A DNA stretch of 64,000 bases, taken from Elusimicrobium simillimum. GTDB lineage: Bacteria > Elusimicrobiota > Elusimicrobia > Elusimicrobiales > Elusimicrobiaceae. The stretch spans positions 1,550,001 through 1,614,000 of the forward strand of contig NZ_JBEVVA010000003.1 of assembly GCF_049639735.1 (NCBI RefSeq), given 5' to 3'. The notes under the pieces are model-generated. The model was not told the origin of the DNA. It ran no database searches and saw only the letters and a list, made by a program, of their open reading frames with translations. This document shows positions 8,289-16,032 of this stretch, piece after piece. The stretch's first letter is position 1; the number at the start of each line of letters is the position of its first letter. Made by a program: the position numbers and the translations under genes.

Positions 8289-8867
8289 ATTTAATTCCGA
8301 TATTTCCTAAATTTTCTTTTGTTTCATCCGCCGCTTCCGCCTGTGGGAAAAACGCGCTTAAAAAAGCGTTAACGTTTCTTTCCGTATGTTTATCCGCCTG
8401 GCGGGCGGCCCAAACAAGCCAGCCTATTGGGTGAGACAAAATATATTCGGTACTGTAACCGAACGCAGACGCCACCTTTCCTACGGCGTTCGAAATAGCG
8501 TCTAAATTTTCTTGCCTTCGAACGCCAATTTGAAATTTGCCGCTACCGCCGCAAAATCGTTAACCTCACTTACAGCTTTAGCCAGTGCGGCGGTTTCCTC
8601 AAGAGTAATCTGGGCGGAGATATCCTTTTCCCTTTCAAAACAAAAGTTGGTAAGAATATTTATTATTTCACCCGCCTGCCCGGGCCCGGCGCTGCAAAGC
8701 ATATTAAGAATAAAATTATTATCTTTGCTTGTGTCCGCGCCAAACGCTTCGTACAACTTTCCCATTATGGAACCAAGGCATATAGTTTGCTTTAAGGTTA
8801 ATGCTTTTATTTGCACTTCTCTGCCACAAATATTTACTTTTGTTGATTTGTTTATAAACGGCTGCAT
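8281..8867 (-). CDS. Tail assembly chaperone, predicted -1 frameshift fusion product (G-GT type)
   Basis: Two frames lie between the tail tube and tape measure genes, the place of lambda G and GT. Frame 0 is 8502-8867 (121 residues). The -1 frame continues to 8281 and has no good start: its first start-like codon is a GTG at 8475, but the frame is open further upstream, past the slippery site. Shifting at the heptamer AAATTTC (8538 down to 8532) joins residues 1-112 to an 83-residue tail (QIGVRRQENL onward) and gives a 195-residue product. Tail assembly chaperones of many phages use exactly this device to make a short and a long form in fixed ratio. The fusion is inferred; the heptamer, frame and overlap are visible. 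Confidence 0.7.
8502..8867 (-). CDS. Tail assembly chaperone, short form
   Basis: The frame-0 product has 121 residues and begins MQPFINKSTKVNICGREVQI, a small strand-rich N-terminal region followed by helices, in keeping with phage tail assembly chaperones (lambda gpG, HK97 gp13 class). It keeps the tape measure soluble while tail tube subunits polymerise. It starts 13 bases after the tail tube gene. The last ten codons overlap the -1 frame that encodes the extension. Confidence 0.65.
   Translation of the reverse strand: MQPFINKSTKVNICGREVQIKALTLKQTICLGSIMGKLYEAFGADTSKDNNFILNMLCSAGPGQAGEIINILTNFCFEREKDISAQITLEETAALAKAVSEVNDFAAVAANFKLAFEGKKI
8532..8538 (-). promoter_or_regulatory. Slippery heptamer for programmed -1 frameshifting
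   Basis: A AAT TTC, read in frame 0 as codons 111-112 of the chaperone gene, fits the X XXY YYZ rule exactly. The -1 frame opens just upstream and runs to the stop at 8281-8283. No strong downstream pseudoknot was identified by eye. Confidence 0.6.
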
Positions 8868-8880
8868 ATCGCCCCCTTAG

Positions 8881-9390
8881 TTAAGCTATATCTTCCACTT
8901 TGCCAAAACGCTCGGTATCGGCTTTGCTTGTGTCCACAAGTACGGTAAATTCAATGTCAGCCACGGTTTCGCCGTCGCGTTTATAGGTTTGTGTTGTCTT
9001 ACCGTTTATTTTTGTTTTCCAAAAAGTGTATTTGCGTTTTTTGCCCTGTGCCCCTTTTACGTTTATGTATAAGGTGTAAGTTTTGTCCGCCGCCGTTGTA
9101 AGATTGGCGGAACTCCCGCTGACTTCCCCCAACCCCATAGCTATAGATAAATTATTTAATGTAGCCTCGGCCAAAGTTGTTTTTACTTTTAAGGACTCCG
9201 CCGTCACAACCTGGTCTATGGGGCCAAGGTACTGGTCTACCATAATTTCCTGTTGCGTGCTGTCATGCTCTATGCTGATGCCGCCCTTTACAAGGCCAAG
9301 CGCAGTGGCACTCTCTTCCGCAGTGCCGTACGCGGCAAGTTTAATTGTATTTTGGGCCTGCAGGCCCACTACTATATTTGTTGTTGACAT
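8881..9390 (-). CDS. Major tail tube protein
   Basis: A 169-residue strand-rich protein, MSTTNIVVGLQAQNTIKLAAYG at the start, in the position of the major tail (tube) protein just before the tail assembly chaperone. Its central and C-terminal region (KTYTLYINVKGAQGKKRKY, then VADIEFTVLVDTSK) has the pattern of the tail tube fold, where subunits stack in hexameric rings. A good ribosome site (AGGAG before the ATG) suggests high expression. Length agrees with siphovirus tube proteins. Confidence 0.75.
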   Translation of the reverse strand: MSTTNIVVGLQAQNTIKLAAYGTAEESATALGLVKGGISIEHDSTQQEIMVDQYLGPIDQVVTAESLKVKTTLAEATLNNLSIAMGLGEVSGSSANLTTAADKTYTLYINVKGAQGKKRKYTFWKTKINGKTTQTYKRDGETVADIEFTVLVDTSKADTERFGKVEDIA

Positions 9391-9398
9391 AAAATCTC

Positions 9399-9791
9399 CT
9401 ATTTACTTCTAAATTTAAAACTGAAAGTTAATACGCGCACGCTTCTGTTAAGGTCGTCCACATAATCATTACCGCCTGTTTTTTTGGCGTAATATATATA
9501 ATAATCCTCTGCAGGGACATCTTCTACCCCGTCTAACAATTCTGTTACCCGCGCGGCCGCAGCCAGCACACCCTCAAAATCTGCGGCAGTGATAATAATG
9601 TTTAAAGATTCTTCGCTTATCACTTCCTCGGTGGTTCCGCCGGGGTTTGTACTGCGGTACACTATAAATGGCGGCTTGGCCGTCATTTTAGCTATGTTTG
9701 GGTATAGTTTACTGTCCGCTTCTGTCGCCTCAAGTAAAACCTGCAAGGCAGTGTCTGCTGCTAAGTATAAATAAATATCTTTAGCTATCAT
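9399..9791 (-). CDS. Tail completion/terminator protein (DUF3168-like)
   Basis: A 130-residue protein beginning MIAKDIYLYLAADTALQVLL, typical of the DUF3168 group of siphovirus neck/tail completion proteins. These cap the tail tube at the head side and set its final length. The pattern LYPNIAKMTAKPPFIVYRST followed by helix-strand repeats agrees. It lies between the head-closure genes and the tail tube gene and overlaps the upstream small gene by four bases. Confidence 0.7.
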   Translation of the reverse strand: MIAKDIYLYLAADTALQVLLEATEADSKLYPNIAKMTAKPPFIVYRSTNPGGTTEEVISEESLNIIITAADFEGVLAAAARVTELLDGVEDVPAEDYYIYYAKKTGGNDYVDDLNRSVRVLTFSFKFRSK

Positions 9792-9967
9792 TTAAGACTC
9801 CTTTTCATGAGCGTGGTATAACGTTTTATTATCTCTTTGCAAGTTTTTTCGATATCTTCGTCGGATATTTTTGCGTTATTTTCAACACTTTTCATTTCTT
9901 CCTTTAACCTTGCCAGGAGTTGGGTAAACTGGTAAAAATCTTCTATTTTTACTTCAAATTCCGTCAT
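9788..9967 (-). CDS. Small helical protein of the head-tail connector region
   Basis: Starting at ATG 9967, which overlaps the stop of the upstream head-closure gene (ATGA), this encodes 59 mostly helical, charged residues (MTEFEVKIEDFYQFTQLLAR onward). An upstream in-frame start at 9994 exists but would overlap the previous gene by 31 bases. I do not recognise a family. Its position, where many phages encode an HK97 gp10-like or other neck protein, suggests a structural or assembly role. Confidence 0.5.
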   Translation of the reverse strand: MTEFEVKIEDFYQFTQLLARLKEEMKSVENNAKISDEDIEKTCKEIIKRYTTLMKRSLK

Positions 9968-10293
9968 TGTTTTTTTACCTCCAAATAAAGGCAAAGGTAC
10001 TCATGTCCGCCGCCCATATTAAGCTGGCCTTTTATATGGTAAATTTCGCCGTCCAGCACTATTCTTGTAAGCGCGTCGTCCAGTTTTAAATACTCCAGGT
10101 ACATGGCATGGGTGGAAAGTTTGTATTCGTTATAAGAACTTATTCTTTCGTCGGCACTGCGTGTTCTTATACGGCATTTGATATTGTTATAAAGCGTGTG
10201 CCAAGTATTTTTAATTTCACCTGTTACAGGGCATTGTGTTTTGGTGCAAATTTCTATATTGCAGGTTTTATTTAATAGTGAGGTAAAGCTCAT
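9964..10293 (-). CDS. Head-tail joining (head closure) protein
   Basis: A 109-residue small barrel-type protein (MSFTSLLNKTCNIEI, then LTRIVLDGEIYHIKGQLNM) matching the Phage_H_T_join/SPP1 gp16-like head-closure family. These form the ring between the connector and the tail. It overlaps the upstream connector gene by four bases and the downstream gene by four, which shows a tightly coupled structural operon. Four Cys residues near the N-terminus (positions 11, 16, 21 and about 38) are unusual; metal binding is possible but not established. Confidence 0.7.
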   Translation of the reverse strand: MSFTSLLNKTCNIEICTKTQCPVTGEIKNTWHTLYNNIKCRIRTRSADERISSYNEYKLSTHAMYLEYLKLDDALTRIVLDGEIYHIKGQLNMGGGHEYLCLYLEVKKQ

Positions 10294-10838
10294 ACGCTGT
10301 ACCTCCTGTACTGCTCAAGAATGCTAAGCACGCTTACAGGCATTGCGCCCTGCAGCTCAGCGTATGATACGGAATAGTCGCCCAGGCTTTCTGACTTTAC
10401 GGCGCCGTCTGATTTATTTAAAAGGTATTTTACCCACTGCCACATGGCCAGTTTAATATCGGCGGGAACAGCGTCAACGTTTTCGGCCAGACCTGCTTTG
10501 TAAGTTACCAATACCGCGCCTGTAAAAAAACCGTATTTTATATGTAAAATGCCGCTGTTGTGGTTTATGCTAAACTGCTCCCCACTTATTTCTTCCCCGT
10601 TTTGCATAATCATGTTTACTTCTTCCACCGGGTAGAAAGATAGCTGTAAAACTTTGCTCTTATCTTCTATAAAATGCGCTTCTTCAGATATTATCCTGCT
10701 TATAATAAAACGGCCCAAAAATACTTCCGCCGCGCTGCTTACGCTTTCCAAAAGCATGCTTATAAGGGCGTCTTGCTCTGTGCCTGTAATACCAAGATAT
10801 TGTTTTGTTTCTTCTAATGTTGTTAAAACCTGTGTCAT
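10290..10838 (-). CDS. Head-tail connector/DNA packaging protein (gp6-like)
   Basis: A 182-residue protein with the N-terminal pattern LEETKQYLGITGTEQDALISMLLESVSSAAEVFLGR, the hallmark of the HK97 gp6-like head-tail connector family (phage_gp6 / uncharacterised phage packaging protein). It sits under the portal as the adaptor ring. It lies directly after the capsid gene, as in HK97. No portal gene is present in this window, so the partner of this protein would have to be encoded elsewhere. Confidence 0.75.
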   Translation of the reverse strand: MTQVLTTLEETKQYLGITGTEQDALISMLLESVSSAAEVFLGRFIISRIISEEAHFIEDKSKVLQLSFYPVEEVNMIMQNGEEISGEQFSINHNSGILHIKYGFFTGAVLVTYKAGLAENVDAVPADIKLAMWQWVKYLLNKSDGAVKSESLGDYSVSYAELQGAMPVSVLSILEQYRRYSV

Positions 10839-10887
10839 TTATCCCCTTTACCGGCGCCGCTGTGGGCGCCGGTAAAATGTATGGTTG

Positions 10888-12093
10888 TTATTTGAATGTA
10901 AGGCAGCTGAAGGCGTTACCGAATGTAACGTCGATAGATAAAGCCTGTGTAAAGCGTAACCATGTTTGGTCTAACATGAAAGCGCTGTCGGCTTTGCTTG
11001 TGTCCGCGTTCCAGCTGGACGCGTCCTGCGAAACTTTAACCACCATTTCCTGTCTGGGAGAGATGAGCAAGTGCCTGTTAAAACGGCCAAAGAGGGCTAT
11101 TGTTTTATCAGTATCAATGTCATTGGGGATTTGTGAGCTTACTACGTAAGGCGTATTCCAGATTGTAGGCTGCGCGCCTGTGGCGGCCGGCGGCTGCCAT
11201 AAGTAATTGCCGTTGGCGTCTTTTAACTTTAACAGTTTGCTAAGACCGGTGCGGGAAAGTACCAGCACGCTGCCTGCGGCGTTAGCGTCATTAAGTTTAA
11301 AAATTAAGTTAGCAATATCGTCAAATGACACGCTGGTGCCGGCCATATCTATTTTGGCCAGGCCGTCTGTATTGTAAACGCCTTTAAAAGGGTCGCCTTT
11401 GGTTGTGTCGCCGACAAGAGCTACTCTTTCTATTTCAAGCGCCATGGCTTCGGCCACAAGTTCTGAGAGGAACTGCGTTAAGTTAACAGCGCTGTCTCTG
11501 ATAAGCTCGTCTGTGCATTTAACTACCGTGGCAAGCACTTTGGCTACCTGTTCAATTTGCCCGAATGTCGGGTTGCTTATGCCTCTTATACCGTTTTCCG
11601 CTACCCAGCCTACGCTGAGGTTGGAGGTTTGCTTAGGCAGCTGTCTTTTCCATGAGCCCATGGGCATAACGTTTGCAATTTGCATAATGGGGGAAACCTC
11701 GTTCATTATGCGGGCCACATTGGCGGAAAATTCCGTCGGTACTAAATAGCCGCCGCCGCTGACTCCGCTTTCGGCTAATACTGACTTGCTGTTTTCATAT
11801 AACGGCTGATTGCCTTTGGCGGCTAAAATAAAGTTTTTCATGCTGCCAAACTTTCTGCCGTACTCGCTTGTCCAGGCGGACTCGGGTTTATTTTTAGCGG
11901 AGGAGGAGAACTGCGCGAAGCGTTCTAAAACCTCTTCTGTAGTGGTGGGCATTACGGCCTTTCTTTGCGCGGGGTGAAGATTGTTTACAATATCAGCCAC
12001 CATGTTTTCCGCTTTTTCTTTTGTGATACAAGAATCTATTTTACCTTCTAAAGTCTTTCTTAATTCCTTTATGGAGTGCATTATTTCGTCCAT
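10888..12093 (-). CDS. HK97-fold major capsid protein
   Basis: A 401-residue capsid protein of the HK97 gp5 family. Residues 1 to about 100 are a helical, charged region like the delta/scaffold domain (MDEIMHSIKELRKTLEGKID). The capsid fold then starts at GGYLVPTEFSANVARI, with the E-loop/N-arm region PMGSWKRQLPKQTSNLSVGW and the later LLISPRQEMVVKVSQD. The delta domain is normally cut off by a head protease, which is not in this window. The gene is uninterrupted and is the first of the cluster; SD GGAG lies eight bases before the ATG. Length is close to the capsid of the Rhodobacter gene transfer agent. Confidence 0.92.
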   Translation of the reverse strand: MDEIMHSIKELRKTLEGKIDSCITKEKAENMVADIVNNLHPAQRKAVMPTTTEEVLERFAQFSSSAKNKPESAWTSEYGRKFGSMKNFILAAKGNQPLYENSKSVLAESGVSGGGYLVPTEFSANVARIMNEVSPIMQIANVMPMGSWKRQLPKQTSNLSVGWVAENGIRGISNPTFGQIEQVAKVLATVVKCTDELIRDSAVNLTQFLSELVAEAMALEIERVALVGDTTKGDPFKGVYNTDGLAKIDMAGTSVSFDDIANLIFKLNDANAAGSVLVLSRTGLSKLLKLKDANGNYLWQPPAATGAQPTIWNTPYVVSSQIPNDIDTDKTIALFGRFNRHLLISPRQEMVVKVSQDASSWNADTSKADSAFMLDQTWLRFTQALSIDVTFGNAFSCLTFK

Positions 12094-12186
12094 TTAAATC
12101 TCCGTAAGGTTGGACGAAAAAAGAAGACACCTTTCGCTATGGAAAAGTTGTCTTCTTAAAGTTGTTTTTAAAAATAAAAGATTCAT
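12094..12186 (-). CDS. Possible 30-codon leader peptide before the capsid gene
   Basis: ATG at 12186 with AGAGG five bases before it opens 30 codons whose TAA stop abuts the capsid ATG with no gap. The reading frame passes through the terminator hairpin at 12121-12157. Eight of 30 residues are Leu. If translated, ribosomes would hinder the hairpin and couple leader translation to capsid expression. It may also be a chance ORF in AT-rich sequence. Confidence 0.25.
   Translation of the reverse strand: MNLLFLKTTLRRQLFHSERCLLFSSNLTEI
12121..12157 (-). terminator. Intrinsic terminator between the leader promoter and the capsid gene
   Basis: AAGAAGACA and TGTCTTCTT form a 9-bp stem with inner pairing (CTTTC/GAAAAG) and a T6 run on the minus strand. 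It lies 28 bases before the capsid ATG and about 70 bases after the predicted start point, as an attenuator would. Confidence 0.75.
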
Positions 12187-12229
12187 CCAAACCTCTAAGG
12201 GGTTACCCTTATGATTTTGACGTCTCTCC
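12158..12229 (-). ncRNA. Structured leader, possible attenuator or sRNA
   Basis: Between a near-consensus promoter and a terminator the minus strand encodes a short RNA with a hairpin TAAGGG-TAAC-CCCTTA. I could not match it to a riboswitch class I know. It may be an attenuated leader of the capsid operon or an independent small RNA of about 110 bases. Confidence 0.4.
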
Positions 12230-12236
12230 GTGTTTC

Positions 12237-12266
12237 AGTATAGCACAGGTAAATTAATTTTGTCAA
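12237..12266 (-). promoter_or_regulatory. Strong sigma-70-type promoter upstream of the capsid operon
   Basis: Perfect -35 TTGACA (12261-12266), 18-base spacer and -10 TATACT (12237-12242), read on the minus strand. Predicted start near 12229. Confidence 0.75.
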
Positions 12267-12291
12267 ATTTTAAGACGTAAAAAGACAAAAT

Positions 12292-14489
12292 TTATTTTTG
12301 CGCGTTACGCATTATGTTTAGGCGCATGGTTTGCAGTTTGGGGTTTTGTTTGTGGGTATTTAAATATTCTTTATTTTTTAAGTCTGTCGGGCCGGCCTCG
12401 TAGTTGTCCAGCCAGTATAAGGCCTTCGCCGCGTCGCCCTTTAAAAACGCGATGTTTGAAAGGTGAAAATAAGTGTTTTCATTAACAGGGTCCAACTTTA
12501 GAGAATAGCTAAAACGTTCCGCCGCCATATCAAAATATTTAAACGCTTCGGTATAATTGCCCGCTTTGTAAAAATCAAGCCCGCGTTTATATAACAGTTC
12601 CCCCAATGGTGGTGCAGCATTGACTCATTAGGTGAGTACCTGAATATTGTTTGGTAATCCTGGCTGGCCCTGTCAAAATCTGTTCTGTAAACATTATCCT
12701 TGTCGCCAACTTTTACGTCATAGGAAGAGGACATGTCCCAACGGTTAAGCGTAACGCTGCCGCGTGAGTGGTAAAGAGAAACCTTAACAGGATTATTTTT
12801 AATGGCGTTGGTATAAAACTCCATAGAATTCTTCCACTCCTGCCTTTGCGCAAAAAATAACGCGGCATTAGTGTAGTAATCCGACAATAAATATTTTGAG
12901 GAAATAAAAAACATTGGAAGAGAAAGCAGCATAAATAAAACGGCAAGCAAGCTTTGTGATACTCTTATAGTTTTATAATAAATATAAAAAACAACGCCTA
13001 TTACACCCAGCGCCCCAATCCAAAAAGCAAACCGTAAAACCCCTCGCCCAAAATCTCTGCTTTCCACAGAGCTGCCGGCAACAAGATTTATGTCAACCAA
13101 TACAATTTTTAATAAATAAATCATTATTATAAACAGCAGCCCAGCGGCAACAGCTAACACGGTTTTATTGGCGTTAAAAACCTTATCTTGAACCTCTACG
13201 TCTTCAGCGCATAACACAATTATAAGCCCTACTAGCACCGCAAGTATAAAACCTGTAGACGCCATACGCATACTGATGTCAAACATATTATGCACAAGCA
13301 CCGCCGCCGCCGCGCCCATAAAACCAAATAATAAATAGGGCGGGCTTAAAGAAGATGAAAACTTTTTATACTCTGCCAATGTCTTTATCCCACGCCAAAA
13401 TAAAGCAAAAATAAGCCATATAAAAATTGCCAGCCCGATAATGCCGTTGTTGGCCAATACTTCCAGAAATTCATTTTCAGCGTGCCCTGTTTCCACGTTA
13501 TGCAACTTTTCCATATAAAAAATATCCGGGCGCTTATACTTGTAATATGCGTAAGCAAAACTGCCGCTGCCGTGGCCTATGACAGGGGCGTCTTTAACCA
13601 TATCCAGCACAGAACCCCACGTAACCATACGGAAATTAACCGATTGCGCGCGTTTAAAGGAGAATATTACAGTAAGAGCCAGCGCCAGCGCGCAAAGCGC
13701 CAGCACGCTCCACTTGGCCGCCTTAGCGTATTTATTAGACGGAGCGAAAAAGAATGTGTATGACAGAGTGAACAAGGCGCCCACAACGCCAAAACTTACC
13801 CACGCGCCCTTAGACTCCGTAAAATACAAATTAACCAGACCAAGCACGGCAAGCACAATATATTTTTTTTCTTTTGTTCTAAGGTAATTAGCGGCAATTA
13901 TGAAAAGCGATAAGACTATAAAATCAGCAAAAAAGTTGGGGTTAGCGAACGTGGCAAAAACACGTTTGCCAAACGCGCCGCGCCAAGGCATAATATCAAT
14001 GCCGCTAAATACGTACAGGTCTAATGTTTGGACAATACCGTAAATAAAGCAAACCCAGACGGAAATTATAAAAAACTTATTTATTACACCAACATTCCTC
14101 TTGGCAAGGCATGTAGCCAGCAACAGCGGGAACGACCAAAACATTATATTTTTAACAAACTCTTCTACGGAGGCAAGTTTATAAGAATTAAAAAGATACG
14201 AAATACCTAGCCAAATCAAAAACACACCAAAAGGCAAAAGAGCAATAAGTTTCTCTCTGGTAAAATACTTTTTAACCGTTATGTGAAACGCGCCCCACAA
14301 TACCAGCGTAAGAGCAAACGTATTTAATAAAAGCGCAGTTTTTACGGCGGAGGTATCGTATGTTCTGATGGAAAAAGAAATTGTTATAAGCAGCAGCGTA
14401 ACAGCAATAACATAGCTTAAAGCATTTTGCAAAAACATGCTTTTAACATTGCTAATTTGCGGCGTTTTAACAGTTGTCTTTTTTTTCAT
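12292..14489 (-). pseudogene. O-antigen-ligase-like membrane protein with C-terminal TPR, frameshifted
   Basis: The N-terminal 500 residues hold about 12 membrane spans and the Wzy_C/O-antigen ligase signature region (GHGSGSFAYAYYKYKRPD, then HAENEFLEVLANNGIIG). Enzymes of this family transfer or polymerise glycan chains on the periplasmic face. The C-terminal part is a TPR domain. Frame 0 runs from 14489 to 12498, but the true TPR continues in another frame (12292-12606: ELLYKRGLDFYKAGNYTEAF). The join is the G5 run at 12600-12604; one added G restores HHHWGELLYKRG. Downstream of ddl and a small membrane protein gene, probably one operon. Confidence 0.8.
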
Positions 14490-14910
14490 GCTTAGGTTTT
14501 AAATAATCGTATATAGTAAAAGTTTTTAACATTTCAAGTGAGAATAACATAGACACCATAGTATACTGCAGCAACTGTGTTGCTCTCTCACTGGCAAAGG
14601 GCGTCATATAAACAAAAAAAGTAAAAACAGGTTTTAAGACGGGCAAAAAGGTAAAATCTTCATATAAAAACAACGCGAAAAAGCAATGCGCCGCGCTAAA
14701 AAACGCCGCGCGCCAGTCTTTAAGCGTGACAAAAACCGCCTGGCTTAAAAATATAATGGCAAACCCCGCGAACAAGCGGTACCCCATTATAACGTGCGGC
14801 CCCTGCGTAAATAAAAGATAAAAGTTTTTTACAAAACCTATCAAACAAAAAACCACTATTATCTTTAAATAAATATTAATGGATTTAAAATTTTTTATTA
14901 AAAGCTTCAT
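14467..14910 (-). CDS. Small integral membrane protein of unknown function
   Basis: A 147-residue protein with about four membrane spans (around residues 14-34, 41-61, 68-86 and 90-105). No family recognised. It overlaps the ddl stop by four bases and the ligase gene by 23 bases, so it is co-translated between a peptidoglycan precursor enzyme and a glycan ligase-like protein. A role in the cell envelope is possible but only by context. Confidence 0.7.
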   Translation of the reverse strand: MKLLIKNFKSINIYLKIIVVFCLIGFVKNFYLLFTQGPHVIMGYRLFAGFAIIFLSQAVFVTLKDWRAAFFSAAHCFFALFLYEDFTFLPVLKPVFTFFVYMTPFASERATQLLQYTMVSMLFSLEMLKTFTIYDYLKPKHEKKDNC

Positions 14911-15968
14911 TCTTTATCCGTCTGCAATTTTTTAAGTTCCACAGTTCTCTTAACGGCAAGCATAACAAGCTCTTCTAATATCTGCCCGTAATCTTTGCCC
15001 GCCGCGCGCCATAATTGCGGGAATAAACTTGTGTCTGACATACCTGGCAAAGTATTAATTTCAGAGAAATATATCCCGCCGTCCGCCGCAACCAAATAGT
15101 CCACACGGGCAAGGCCTACGCCTCTTAGCTCTCTAAAAAGAATATCGGAATATTGCTGCATTTTGGCTTCTGCCCCCGCGCTAACCTGCGCGGGCACTTT
15201 GACTATGCAGCCATTGGGGTCAATATATTTGGAAAAATAATCAAAAAACTCATGCCCGTTGGGTATAAGCTCGCCGCAAGGGGAAGTATTTATTTTATCC
15301 CCTCCGCCGTAAACGGCGCAAAAAATTTCCCTCGGTTTATCCACGCCTTTTTCTATCATTATGCTGGTGTCAAATTTAAAAGCGAAGTCTATTGCCTCTT
15401 TAAGTTTACTAATCTCGCTGACTTTTGTTACGCCTACAGAAGAGCCGAGGCTGACAGGTTTTACAAAAACAGGCAGGCCCAGCGCAGCGGCCTTATCCTC
15501 TAAAATCTTGTCATATTTATAGTCCGCTTCCAGGCGGATATAGGGCAATGTGGGCACCCCTGCCGTTTGCGCAACAATCTTGCTTATAACCTTATCCATA
15601 CCCATGGCCGAAGTCAACACACCGCACCCAACGTAAGGCGTTTCCAGCAGGTCAAACAGGCCCTGCATTGTGCCGTCCTCACCTTTGGTACCGTGAAGTA
15701 CCGGGAAAAACACGTCAACATGCAGCGGTTTGCCGTCTATGGTTTGTAAAGGGTATTCCTTACCCAGTACAGGCGTTACCTGCAGGTCGCCCGCAGCAGG
15801 AGTGCCGCAGCTTTGCTGTAAAAACCATTTGCCTTGCTTATCTATATAAATGTGCAGTACGTTAAATTTTTTAGCAAGCAACTTGCATACGTCACCGGCG
15901 GAGTGTATGGACACCTCATGCTCCACACTTTTGCCGCCGTATAAAACCGCTATAGTTAAATTGTTCAT
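14907..15968 (-). CDS. ddl: D-alanine--D-alanine ligase
   Basis: An ATP-grasp enzyme that makes D-Ala-D-Ala for peptidoglycan precursors in the cytoplasm. N-terminal YGGKSVEHEVSIHSA is the Ddl signature. The ATP-grasp core shows LPVFVKPVSLGSSVGVTKV and the C-terminal metal/substrate site SEINTLPGMSDTSLFP. Starting at ATG 15968 (GAGGAA just before it) gives 353 residues, normal for Ddl; a TTG at 15983 is also in frame but has no better site. Downstream of a terminator at 15987-16013. Confidence 0.95.
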   Translation of the reverse strand: MNNLTIAVLYGGKSVEHEVSIHSAGDVCKLLAKKFNVLHIYIDKQGKWFLQQSCGTPAAGDLQVTPVLGKEYPLQTIDGKPLHVDVFFPVLHGTKGEDGTMQGLFDLLETPYVGCGVLTSAMGMDKVISKIVAQTAGVPTLPYIRLEADYKYDKILEDKAAALGLPVFVKPVSLGSSVGVTKVSEISKLKEAIDFAFKFDTSIMIEKGVDKPREIFCAVYGGGDKINTSPCGELIPNGHEFFDYFSKYIDPNGCIVKVPAQVSAGAEAKMQQYSDILFRELRGVGLARVDYLVAADGGIYFSEINTLPGMSDTSLFPQLWRAAGKDYGQILEELVMLAVKRTVELKKLQTDKE

Positions 15969-15986
15969 ATTTTCCTCTAACAAATA

Positions 15987-16013
15987 AAAGCCTGACGTAA
16001 TACATCAGGCTTT
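15987..16013 (-). terminator. Terminator after the coiled-coil gene
   Basis: AAAGCCTGA and TCAGGCTTT form a 9-bp stem with T-rich flank on the minus strand, between the coiled-coil gene and ddl. Confidence 0.8.
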
Positions 16014-16032
16014 ATCTTAAATATAAAAATAA

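Noticed and set aside
3479..12093. Tailocin (phage-tail bacteriocin)
   Set aside because: A capsid protein and head-tail connectors are present, which tailocins lack.
12158..12229. Known riboswitch class in the capsid leader
   Set aside because: I compared by eye with TPP, SAM, THF, preQ1, glycine, fluoride and c-di-GMP consensus features and found no convincing match, so I only report a structured leader.
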